Assembly: GCA_022577435.1 (NCBI GenBank)
Contig: JAKOON010000004.1
Location: 3,061,001-3,125,000, forward strand
DNA: 64,000 bases
From: Embiotoca jacksoni
Lineage: Eukaryota; Chordata; Actinopteri; Embiotocidae
Direction: 5' to 3'
This document shows, one piece after another, positions 11,651 to 22,274 of this stretch. Both the position numbers and the translations under genes were made by a program. The notes beneath the pieces were generated by a model. That model was not told the origin of the DNA and did no database searches. It was given only the letters and a program-made list of their open reading frames with translations. Position 1 is the first letter of the stretch, and every line of letters begins with the position of its first letter.

Positions 11651-14180
11651 TCAGTGCATCAGATCTCCCCTCCGGTCTGATCGGTGGAGGAGATACTGTA
11701 TCAGCTCTGTGGGGAGGTGAAGGTCACGAATCCCACCGAGCCTCTGCTTGCCCACAGTTCTCCTGATGTACAGCCGGCACAGCTGCACTAGAGGTGACAC
11801 TCCTGGGAGAAGCAAGAGCCATTACAGAGAGACGATTTGATTATTAGCCTCTGCCGGCGGCACCAGCTCGGTGCACAGACCTTGAAACTCCCCGTAGGAG
11901 GGCTACTCGGTTACTTTGGTTTGAATACCTCCTGCTTGTCTCAGCAGTCTCTCCGCTAGGCTGTCGGGAGGTGCGAGGGCCAGCGGCCGCTTGCCCTCCG
12001 AGTTCACGAGGAAGCGATCTGCCCCGTACTCGAGCAGGACGGACGCCAGCTCGGGGCTGGACAGACGAGCGGCGATGTGCAGAGGCGACTCTCCGGACGC
12101 GCCGCTGTTCACACAAGCACCTGAAGGACAAACGAGGTATGATGCCCTCACATTGCATCAGGAAGAGCATTTCTGAATTTTCCCCTCCAAAGCTTTTCTT
12201 CCACAGCAGATCCTCAAATGTAAAACACAATGTGGATGTTTAAGTCATTTTATTTATTTTCATAGATTACAGCGTTGAGGTACACGTGAGGCAGTTTATC
12301 CCATTTTTTTATTCAACTCCCTCAACATCCACAAAAGGCTTTACACAACTTTTTGCAGTAGATCTGTAAACAGCATTTGTCGTGGAAATTGTTGGGAGTT
12401 CCCCTTCAAGCACATTTTACTAATCATGCTATTTTTTTTTTTTACTTAAAATAGATTTTTCACTGCAGGACTTGAGTGTCATTCCACATTATTTACAAAA
12501 CTTGATCTTTATTCATTTAGTCTCCTCTTCAAACCCCCCCCAAAAAAATAAAAAAATAAATGAATTTATGTAAAAGTTCAAATGAGAAGCTTTCTTACCG
12601 AGCTGCAGCAGCTTCCTGACAGTACTGAGATGCTGACTGGAGCAGGCCACGTGGAGAGGTGCTCCTAACTCGTCGATGTGCTGATCCACATCTGCACCGT
12701 ACTGAACAAGAGGTTCGATGCACTCTGGGTGACCTGGCAGGAGTTACCACAATCATTATAACATGAAGGGATCTGCTGAGACACCTGCTCGTGCTTCACA
12801 TCCCGGGGACAATATGCTCACGTCTTACTTTTAAAACATGATACATGTTGGGGTTTGTTTTTTTTTGGCATTTCTGACTGAGCTCGGTTTGCGTAGATTA
12901 ACCATGCACTCGCAGTGGCACCGTGACCTCTGACCTCTGGCTGCAGCTCTGTGGATCGGAGAGCCGGACCGGCCGGTGCCCAGCGGGGCGGCTCCGTGTT
13001 GAAGAAGCAGCGACACGCAGGCGACGTGGCCTCGGCAGCACGCCTCCGTCAGGGCGGTGTGTCCGTCCGCCGTCGAGCCGTTTACCTGACGTGGGTAAGT
13101 ACATTTGCGAGACAGTCCGGCAGCAGCGCCGTGCACACCGCATTCAGTTAAAAGCGAAAATAAGGTATTCCTATTTTTCTACCGACTGTATATAGGTTAT
13201 ATTTGTACAGCTGACACATTTTGTTGTTGATCTGCCAGCGAACATTGTGGTGGGCAGACACGAGACAAGTTGGACTTTATAACTGAGGGTGTTCGTTAAT
13301 GAGTTCTTGTGCATGCGTGGTTGTGTCTGCGTGCCTGCTAGAAAATGTTGTTTGGTTCATTTCTCACCGAGACACACCATCAATAAGTTAAAAAATAGAA
13401 GTAATTGATATGATTGTTCTGGGCAGGAACTGGGAGTTTCATAATGTCATAATTTAGGATGGTGTTGAATTGAGTTAAATTCACCAGTAAGTCATAACTT
13501 GATAAGAAGATGATGCCTCACTGACATTTGCCCCGTTTTCCAACAGGAGTTTGGCCGTCGTGGCGTGTCCCTGCATGCACGCTGCACGGAGCGGCGACAC
13601 CTGGTCCAGAGTGCTCAGATTTACACACGAACCCTGTGAACAACCCGCAATACATACAGAGTCACTGGCACACAGATCAGGAGTTTTAAACATGAAACAT
13701 CAACAGTGTTATCATCTCAGGATGATGTTCATATTTTTTTTTTTTTTTTTTCTGTGAAGAATAATCTCGTATACGATGATTGTCCAACTTTTCAGAAGTC
13801 GGTAAACTGCACGTTGTAATGATCTGGTGATAATTCTCCCTCAACGTCATCTACAAAAGGCCTTTAAACTTCACCTGAGCGATGAGCCTCTGCAGCGTGA
13901 GGACCCGTCCATTGAAGGCGGCATCGTGGATTGTAGACCAGTCTGACTCAACATCTGCTTTCAAACATGAACGGTAGTCTCTTAAACGCACTCACTAATT
14001 CACTTTCATATAATACCGAATGTGCGTTACGGTGAAGCTTTAAAGCAGTAAACGTCCTGCAGCTTCGGCGTGAGCTCGTGCTGCCAGCTGCTACTCACCG
14101 CTCATCAAAGGGTTTGAGAAAAAAACAGCTCCACTTTGACATGTAGTGTCTCGCAGAGTCTCTTTGTGTCCAGCAGACAT
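11651..14180 (-). CDS. asb9: Ankyrin repeat and SOCS box protein 9-like, complete, seven coding exons
   Basis: Exons in coding order: 14180-14099, 13954-13875, 13633-13526, 13085-12935, 12733-12599, 12120-11929, 11802-11651. They sum to 900 bases: 299 residues plus stop (human ASB9 is about 294). All introns are GT-AG. ASB9 is the substrate receptor of an Elongin B/C-Cullin-5-Rbx2 ubiquitin ligase; mammalian ASB9 targets creatine kinases. The N-terminus (SNPLMSDVESDW) matches the ASB9 head better than ASB11. About six ankyrin repeats follow, with landmarks SPLRAACMQGH, LLLENGAN, TALTEACCRGH, SPIHRAAARGH, APLHVACSSQH and SPLHIAARL. The last exon is the SOCS box: BC box PLVQLCRLYIRR, then LHLPTELIQYLLH as Cul5 box. 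The tail runs about ten residues beyond the usual end. A second ATG at 14142, in another frame, gives a protein that does not join the downstream phase, so 14180 is preferred. ASB11 remains a less likely alternative. Confidence 0.87.
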
Positions 14181-17100
14181 GTTTCACAGTGTCGCTCTAA
14201 AAGGCTGTTTTACAGCCTGCTTGTTTTGGGGTTTTTTTTCCCCTCGTGGGCTTTTTGCAGTAGAAGCTGAACCGTATCCAGCTGTGAGTCGAAGCACATC
14301 TGAATTATGTTTGGTCTGTTTTCAGTGTGTGTGTGTTTTTTTTTTTTTTTTAGTGGCTGATCTCGGTGCTGTGATGTCACTTCCTCTCAGACAAAAGGGT
14401 TTGCCGTGCAGGAAGCAGGCTGGTTGAATGGAGCAGGTCTGTAGTTTTGTGTGTAATTTGACACTGTACGTCCACACCCATCCTCTCCTGCAGGGGGCCG
14501 GTGGGGGAAGGCGTTTGTTTGGTTTTTCAATTGAATGAAGGGAAATGAATTCATCCACGTGTGTCAAGTCGTCTCCTTCTGTAAATGTTTCATGTGCCGT
14601 GACTTTGAAAACTTTGTGGGACCATTATGAGTTTGTATACTTATATAAATAAATTTTAAAAAAGTCTGGCACTGGGCTTTAAGAAAACACAGCAGCGTAT
14701 TTTACTTTGGATAAAAATGTTAAATTTGATGTCCTTTTTTCATGAAATGCTTTAAAGGTGCAACATGCAGTTAGAAGCTGTCATTTATTTGCTATAATGG
14801 ATGATTGTAAAGCTAGACTGTAATAACCCTGAAGCGCATCAACAATAAAAATAAATTTAAAAAAAAAAAGGTTGGGTTATACTTTACGTCATAGCTTACT
14901 TATTTCCTCTTTCAACGGGATCGTAGTAGCAAGAAAAACAGCCACGGCTGAACCATGTATTGAGAAACTCTTGCCGCTCACGGTTAAAATATGAGAAGTT
15001 GTGTGCACAGGCCTGGCATTTTTTATTCATCAAAACCCGGTTGCTAGGCAACCGCAACGTGGATGGCGTGTAGAAGCCACAGAGGGTAAAAATTTCGCAA
15101 AGCTAACAGGCAGGAAATACAAAGTCATAATGACACAATGGGAGACGGTGAGGCCACTGGGAACATCAACATTTTCTTAATTTATGTTATCTAAGTTATG
15201 AAGAAAAACTGTTTATTACTCAAATTAAAATTAACGTTTACTCACTATCGCCCCTCGAGGTGTGTGTTGGCATTGCGCAACGGGACAGGTGTGCAGCATA
15301 ACACATGGACCTCTTCAGCGTTATTTCTTCACGTTCTGTGGATCATTTTAGTTCATTAATTTAAGTTTTAAACTAAAAATCGTACATATTGTTCCTTTAA
15401 TTAATAGAAAGCAGTTCTGCTTTTGGGAAAACTATTTCAAAATGTGTTTTTTTTTTTTTGTGCTTTCGCAACAACAATGACACGAATGGAACAATTTGAA
15501 TTATAATTACGATGGTCGATTAATTTTGCCACATGATCTCTGTATTATTTTCATGAGTAAATCCTGTCTGACGGAGGCAACAGCTGTGGTTATTGATCTC
15601 GGACCGTGCTCGTGCTCCACGTGCACTATAAATAAATACCGTATCACTCGGTACGGTAGCAGCTTAATAGTTTTTACACACACTCCTATTCCCAAATGTA
15701 ATTTACCAGCAATATCTACCGTGCCTGCAGAGCTGCAATCAGATTATTTAGTGTGCAGACCAGCAGAGGGCAGCCGCAGAGAGCAGATGTTCAAAGTGAG
15801 ACAATCCCGGGACTCCGGTTCCTGGGGGGGGGGGTCGTTAATCCCCGGCGGCGGGCCACAAGTTGGCCATGCGATTGACTTTGTGCCTCGTCAGAGGAGC
15901 TGCATGTGGATTAGAAGACCGTTGTATAAACTGAATGAATGGCCTCTCTGTAGCGGTGGATAATGAAGGCCTTTGGTGCTTTGTTTCCCAAGTAAATCTG
16001 CTTGAAATGTCCACCGTGTTTTTCTCAGATCTCAGGCCAGGCAGGCAGATCGAGCAGCTGCCGGCACCTCCTCTGGATCTGGAGGTCTGCTGCATGCATG
16101 CAACGCTCATCTGAGATATGCAAGTAAAGTGCAGCAATTTGTATAATTAATTCAAAAAGGCGGATGTGACAAAGTTAACCCGCAAATTTAACTTTTTATT
16201 CATGTGCAAATTGCTTTTATTGATCACTGAGTACTTTAAATACTTTTTCAGACACCTTGTCGGTCATAAAATAATAAAACTGGTAATAGAATAAATGTAA
16301 AAGACGGTGCCGTGTGATTTGTTCCAGCTATGATTACAAACATGCGAATGTTTACTTTTCAAAATACCCAGGACCAGCTGTTCTGTGCAAATGTGACATA
16401 TGTGCATGTCCCCACGTCCCCGTGTTCCAGATTTCATCCATGTGCATACAACGTGGTGTACATGTGTGCACGTGCATGCGAATCCAGTATCACTCGATGC
16501 AAATGTATGAGCTATTACCCCATAACAGACCAGAAAATAAATAAATCAAATCTGAATATAATGAAAACTTTAAATCGGTGGATTTGTACCGGACCTTTCA
16601 GTCTTTTTACGTGTGAATCTAAGTGTTATTTGAGTTTCATAAACGCCTTCAGAGGACTCAAAGAAGTTCAGTTGCCTTTGGAAAACACTGAGACTGACCG
16701 TGATATCTGGATGACTGACAGTCTTTGCAAACGCAGTGCAGGAGTCATTCTCAGACAGCTGCATTCACAGGTCTCAGATGTGTTTGTGGAGGTTATCGAG
16801 TGGCTCTCATCACCTCCAGGAGCCTCAGATTAATGCTCGGGCGTTTGCAGATTCCCTCCTGACACATCGAGGCTGACGGGACGGACGGATGAAGCTCTCC
16901 TGTCTTTATTAGTTTACACACCGAAATGTCTTCTGGCTCGAAACTTTCAGCTTTCAGAGATCAAATGCCAATCACGTAACAGTTCATGTCCAACGTGGAC
17001 TATGTCTGGAGTCCCATCAGCCAAAACAACGTATTAAATAGATTAAAGAGAATCTATATAACTCTCTTTTTAACCCTCTGATATCTCTCCAACCAGCTGC

Positions 17101-17520
17101 ACATACAAACATACAAACACACCCGATAACATTTAGAAAGCCTGAATATGCTACGATTTTGTACTTTGTCTATAATTTGACTCCTATTTAGTTTTGTTGA
17201 GAGGTTTTACTCATTTGTATTTAATAATATTTGTGATCTCTGCTGATTTATCGAGGTTTTCGTACCATAATGTACTGAATAGGCTGTGTTTCATGTTTCA
17301 TTCGTGTTTTGTAGAGTTTTTTTCTGTTTGTGTGTAATTAGTTAATGAGCACTGGAATAAATTCGATTTTCTTTTAACAACTAAAGTTAAACACTGCTTC
17401 AACCACGCGGGAACATATAGTAGTCTGCTGAATTTAAGACCTTAACACAACAGTCCTTTGTGGGGTTCTTGTATTATTTTTTTTTTGTGGCACAGTTAAG
17501 CTACAACTGCAGGGATTAAA
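14181..17520. other. Intergenic DNA between divergent asb9 and gpr143
   Basis: The two genes point away from each other, with about 3.5 kb between start codons. I see no further exon. The stretch holds short T- and A-runs, an 11-G run near 15825-15835 and an RFX-type palindrome at 15039-15053. The long open frames near 15.5-16.8 kb lack protein-like features. Confidence 0.45.
15039..15053. promoter_or_regulatory. RFX X-box-like palindrome
   Basis: GGTTGCTAGGCAACC has two perfectly complementary 6-base arms around TAG and fits the RFX-family X-box (GTTRCC-N-RGYAAC type). It lies about 860 bases upstream of the asb9 start codon and 2.6 kb upstream of gpr143. RFX factors control ciliary and some immune genes; the target here is unknown. 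Confidence 0.5.
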
Positions 17521-17524
17521 TGGA

Positions 17525-17534
17525 AGCACATGAC
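17525..17534 (-). promoter_or_regulatory. gpr143: MITF M-box (GTCATGTGCT) upstream of gpr143
   Basis: On the - strand the sequence reads GTCATGTGCT, ten of the eleven bases of the classical M-box AGTCATGTGCT found in tyrosinase-family promoters. It lies 123 bases upstream of the gpr143 ATG. A second, imperfect copy (GTCATGTAGCT) is at 17566-17576. GPR143 is a known MITF target in mammals, so a functional site is plausible. Confidence 0.65.
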
Positions 17535-17656
17535 GATTCAACCCCGTGATTTCTCACACAGTTGGGTCATGTAGCTCCTCAGTCGTTTCCTTTTCTTTTC
17601 TTCTTTTCTTCATAATCCGCGGGCCTCTTTCCTTCCTTCTCTCTCCGGAGTCCGCG

Positions 17657-20600
17657 ATGGCATCCCCACGGCTGGAGACGTTCTGCTGCCCGAACCGAGA
17701 CGCTGCGTCGGACTTCGTGGTGTCTTTCCAGCCCGACCTGTTCGCGTCTCTAAGTTTGGGCAGCGGAGCTTTGAGTCTCATCTTGGCCGTTTTACAAGTG
17801 CTGCCAAAACGCAAAGGATACCGACGGCTGGGACAGTACCCTCTGCCGAGGCCTGCGTCCTCCTCGCGGATATTGTTCATCATCACTCTGTGTGACATAC
17901 TGGGATGCATAGGTAAAGTACAAAAAAAAAAACAACAACCTCTGGCAGTCATTGGCCTACTTTTTTTTTTCTCCCTTTTTAGTCATAGTGGAAACAAAAT
18001 AGAAAAGAGCGACGAGCGTTTCCCAGCGTGGGGCTGCAGGCTGGATCTAATTACGCACGCAGAGATTTGATTTTTAACCCTTTTGTTGCACAACATAGTT
18101 TATGTGCAGCTACAACAAATAGCATTTTTATTTTTTTTAGTAAAAAAAAAAAAAAAGGAGAAGTAGAAGAAAATGTTTGTCCTTCATCCTTCACATGCTT
18201 TTTTTTTTTTTTTTTTTTTTTACAAAATACGATCTGAAGCAGATTCCATCTTTAATTTATAACAAAAGTGTGACTCGTGGTCGTCTCACGTGAGTCATTA
18301 AATGTCTCATCACAACCAACTTTTTCTACTAACAGACTGTATATTAAGGTCTGCAGATGATCCTCAGATTGCTGCACTGCACAGAAACCAGTTGGACCTT
18401 CGACGCGTTCATTCATCACTTCTCTAACTGGTCTTGGTGAAAGCGAAGGAGCACCGAGACCGTACTTGTGTGTACTCGGTGCCCAGTGAGATTTATTTAC
18501 CGCTGCAAACTAACAGCTTGAAACCCGCTGATGACACAGCTTCAAATGAAATACAGAACAGCGTGCAGTCTGCAACACATAAAGATCCTGGGAGAGCTCC
18601 CATTTTTCCATTCTGCAGTGAAGCTGATGGGTTTCATGGAGGAAATGGAAACACCCTCATAAAACCCACCTGCTGGAAGTTCATATTTCCATGATGTAAA
18701 GCTACTATTAAAAGGCTGATTCGAATTAATGACGTGACTTAATAACCGACGCTGCTCTTCTGGTTTTGTTCGCTCGCTTGTTTTTCCTCGCGCAGGCATC
18801 ATCATGAGGTCGTCGGTCTGGCTGGGCCTGCCGAACATCATCGACCGCATCTCGGTGGTCAACAACACCGACGTCTGGCCGGAGGTCTTCTGCGTCGGCA
18901 GCGCGGTACGTCCGCCGTAATGCTCTTTGGACAAAGCCTCTCATTGTTGGACGGCGCGGTCACGAACACTTTTGAGTGAAGCGAGCTTTGGCGCAACTCG
19001 GCCTCACGCTTGACAGATGACGTGAAAAGGGACTAGAGTGAAAAAGCACTTCGTTTTGTTCGTTTGAAAATGCTGATTTCCTGGACAGGAGTGTTAACAC
19101 GGTTTAAAGCCGGAACATCAAGCGTGCGCAAGTCTGAAGTCTCTTTTCAGGGCGCGTACAGCAGATTAACCTAAAAAATAAAAAAAAAACAACGAGCCAC
19201 AGTCAGTCCTACTCGTCCGAGTTATTCTACTTCTGATCTCTGTCGTGAGTTTATTGTGTCTGCTCTGTGTGTTACAGATGTGGATCCAGTTGTTTTTCAG
19301 CGCTTCTTTTTGGTGGACCTTTTGTTATGCCGTTGACGTGTTCCTGGTGGTGAAAACATCTGCGGGAATCAGGTTCTTTTAAATCTCACCTTTCGTCCGC
19401 AGTTCATTATCACCTAAACCAGCCGAAAGCTTTATTCGGAGCTTCTGACGGGCCTCGTGTCACACTAAATGTGTAAAACAAAGTTCTCTCACCCGGTGTT
19501 GCACCTCAAAGTCTTTCACAACTCAAAACAGCATAAAACTGCTTGTTGAGTTTTGGCATTTTTCCTGAAGGTTCACCAAGCAGTCAAATGCTGCTTTGAA
19601 AGTTTGAACTTATTAAAGTTGCTTATGTTTCGCTCCGCGGTCGGCCACACGCAAACCAAATCTTCCTAAGATGAAGAGCCGGAGCGTGTGCTGCGATCTC
19701 CGTCTCATGACTGGTTTCTTTCCCCCGTCAGCACCATTGTCCTCTACCACATGATTACATGGGGCCTCGCCGTGCTGCTGTGTGTCGAAGGACTGGCCAT
19801 GCTCTACTACCCCTCCATTTCCGAGTGAGACAATTTCAAACATACGCCGATGAGCACCTTTCAGCATCTGCTGCTTTCACCTGAAGAAAAAAAAAACAAA
19901 AAAAAACAAGTCTGTTTCGTCTATTAAAGACTTCCAGAAGCAACCGGATAAATGTTTAAATAAAACAAACATACAACCCGAACGTGATGATTTGCAAATC
20001 GGGTAAATTCACATTTCCTTGTCGATTAAATGGCTCGTTATCTTTGTCCCAGCTGTGAGAAAGGCCTCCAGCACGCCATTCCTCACTACGTCACCACATA
20101 CGCACCGATGCTGCTCGTCCTCGTGGCCAACCCGATCTTCTTTAATCGGACCATATCTGCGGGTCAGTTTCTCGCTCTCAAACTTTCTCACAACGTATTT
20201 TCGCACGAGGAGGAATAAACGTCTTTTCTTGTCTTTCCAACGCAGTGACGTCTCTACTCAAAGGACGACAAGGAATCTACACGGAAAACGAGAGAAGGCT
20301 GGCAAGCGAGATAAAAATACGCTTCTTCAAAATGATGCTGGTCTACTTCATTTGGTGCGTTTCCATCTTTAATCTAAAGGACAAACTTAAAGGACAGTTT
20401 CTTATTTTTTTTGAAAGTCTGCGCCGTTTTGGATTTGAAGTAAATGGGCCAAAACGTGGGAAACCGTCGACCTGATCCTTCACGGTTTTCCTCAAAGGGA
20501 CTTCCACGTGTTTCACATTATTTAGAGAATATTCTTCAAAGGTAATGAGATGCGTTTCTTCTCTTTCAGCTGGATTCCCAACATCATCAACGAGAGCCTC

Positions 20601-21976
20601 CTCTTCTTCCTGGAGACGCAGGCAGACATCAACGACAGCAGGTTCAGGAATATCAGGAACGCCACCCTCATCACGTGGTTTATAATTGTAGGTAAAAATA
20701 TTAAAAATTAAAAATAAAATACACCGACGTAGCAGACAGAATATGAGTTTGATCATTACTATTCTGCGTTTCCCTCTTCCAGGGCATCCTGAACCCCATG
20801 CAGGCTTTCCTGAACACGCTGGCCTTTCACGGCTGGACGGGCTTCAACGTGGACTTCAGCCTGCAGCGGCGGAGGGAGCTGGCCTGGGACTCGGGCTCGA
20901 CTTCTGTGGCGAACGCCGGCGGCCACAACCCCATAGTGGGAAGTACTCTGCTCTACCACAGTCACATCCAGGGCACCCAGAAAAACCTGATGGGAAACGG
21001 GCAGCACCCCTCCGACGCCACCAGCGTCCTCTCAGAAGGTAATTGGCCCGTCGACGGCGCCAGCAGCTGGCCGGTGTATCGGGGCCGGTGACGCCGACGT
21101 GCTGCTCGCCAGCACCATATATGGACGTCTTCCTCTTTATGTGAAGTACATGATGGATGGGGGCCGTTACGGTGTTATACCATCCGCTGAAGAGATGTGG
21201 GAGAAGCTGTTAGATTTAGAGACGGACCGGGGAAACACTCGGCTGCCGTCTAAAACTAATGCAGTCGAATACAACAAGGCGGTGTTAGATCTTCACAAAG
21301 GCTGAAACGTTTGAGTTTCTGTGTCGATTCAACTTCCACGTCGTTGCAGATCTGCTGTGTTAGACGGTATTAGTTTGGATGTTCAGCACTCGTGCTTTCA
21401 ATCCATATAAATGTCATTATTTATTCTGTCAAGAATTTAAAGAGTTCATTTCTGCGTAATATAAAAAAAAAAAAAAAATGTTAAAAAAAAAAAAACAACC
21501 TCTTCCTAAATTTGGCTCTAATACTCCGTCGTACATTCGTGCAAAACACCGAGGGATTTAATATATTTTGTTTTTTATGGACCATAAAGATCATGTAAAA
21601 AGGATAATGTTTTGTGTCACGAGTTTCTCTGACATGACAAGTATTTAGAAATAAACATTATTTTAAAAGAAATTACGTTTTTCATTCTTATTTTTTCTTA
21701 TTTGTCAAATGCGGGAATTGAGTCGATTTAAAAACCACCAGGAAGGATGTATGTCATGAATGTAATTTGTTATAAATATGAACACCTCTCTGGATAAGCA
21801 GTTTGATCAACTTTAAAAAGGTGTCATGTGCAGTTCCCTCCCAGTAATCGACCCCTTATTTTGTCTTGCCAGGTTCAGAGTCCAGTACAGTTGAAATCCA
21901 CATTTCCAGCGAGCTCCGAGACTACGAGGACGTAGACGCTGACGGAGAATCCTTGGACAACTCCGTGAGACGCTAG
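17657..21976 (+). CDS. gpr143: gpr143 (ocular albinism type 1 receptor), complete, nine exons
   Basis: Exons: 17657-17912, 18796-18905, 19278-19372, 19732-19824, 20053-20162, 20246-20354, 20570-20687, 20783-21038, 21873-21976. They sum to 1251 bases, 416 residues plus stop (human 404). All introns are GT-AG. GPR143 is an atypical seven-helix receptor of melanosomes and endolysosomes in pigment cells. It binds L-DOPA, signals through G proteins and controls melanosome size. The start MASPRLETFCCPNRDAA is almost identical to human. Other landmarks are SSVWLGLPN, an N-glycosylation site N108-N-T, FCVGSAMWIQL, MLYYPSIS, CEKGLQHAIPHYVT, LLVLVANPIFF, SLLKGRQGIYTENERR, NIINESLLF and GILNPMQAF. The C-tail ends with STVEIHISSEL, matching the human STIEIHTASES. 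The tail sorting doublet W-E of human OA1 is W332-D333 here. Intron 7's donor is GTAGGT and intron 3's is GTTCTT, both weaker than consensus. Confidence 0.95.
21099..21305 (+). other. Unexplained open frame in gpr143 intron 8
   Basis: A 68-codon ATG frame, open further upstream in the same phase, lies just past the exon 8 donor. Its composition is protein-like: it is rich in charged and aromatic residues (for example YGRLPLYVKYMMDGGRYGV and AEEMWEKLLDLETD) and ends in a stop. I do not recognise the family. It could be an alternative exon or a retrocopy fragment, or may be chance. It is in a different frame from the exon 8 read-through. Confidence 0.3.
21650..21655 (+). terminator. gpr143: Candidate intronic polyadenylation signal in gpr143
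   Basis: An AATAAA in intron 8, about 610 bases past the exon 8 donor. With read-through of that donor the frame adds 18 residues and stops at TGA 21089-21091, so this signal could end a short isoform. Confidence 0.3.
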
Positions 21977-22146
21977 CGGAGGTCGTCCTCAGTCCATTTC
22001 ACGAGCTCCAACGCTTTGAAACGAAGGCACTCATTTTGTGATATTTGTTCAAACTTCCAAGTTTAGCTCATTAGTGTGTTTTATAAACAGTTCTTGTATT
22101 CTGAACTGTCCACTTTGTATTTTTGCACACATCTATTTTATGCAAT

Positions 22147-22152
22147 ATTAAA
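22147..22152 (+). terminator. gpr143: gpr143 polyadenylation signal (ATTAAA)
   Basis: ATTAAA lies 171 bases past the gpr143 stop and is followed by a GT/T-rich stretch (GTTTTGTTGGTGACG), a typical downstream element. No canonical AATAAA was seen between the stop and this point. Confidence 0.55.
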
Positions 22153-22274
22153 TACCCAAAATGTCTCGTAGTTTTGTTGGTGACGCTTTCTTTGCATTTT
22201 AGTTTTTTTTAAAGAGCAGCTGTAGTTTTATCTTCTCAGATAAAAGAACACAAATCAAGACAGGCGTGTTTTCT

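Noticed and set aside
11971..12243. + strand open frames over the asb9 ankyrin exon
   Set aside because: GC-rich antisense shadow of a real exon; no domains.
14101..14142. Alternative asb9 start giving a hydrophobic 14-residue head
   Set aside because: Its phase does not join exon 2, whereas the frame starting at 14180 does and reproduces the ASB9-type SNPLM head.
15496..16833. Open frames of 155 and 167 codons between asb9 and gpr143
   Set aside because: No recognisable motif and no splice-site support; composition like random intergenic DNA.
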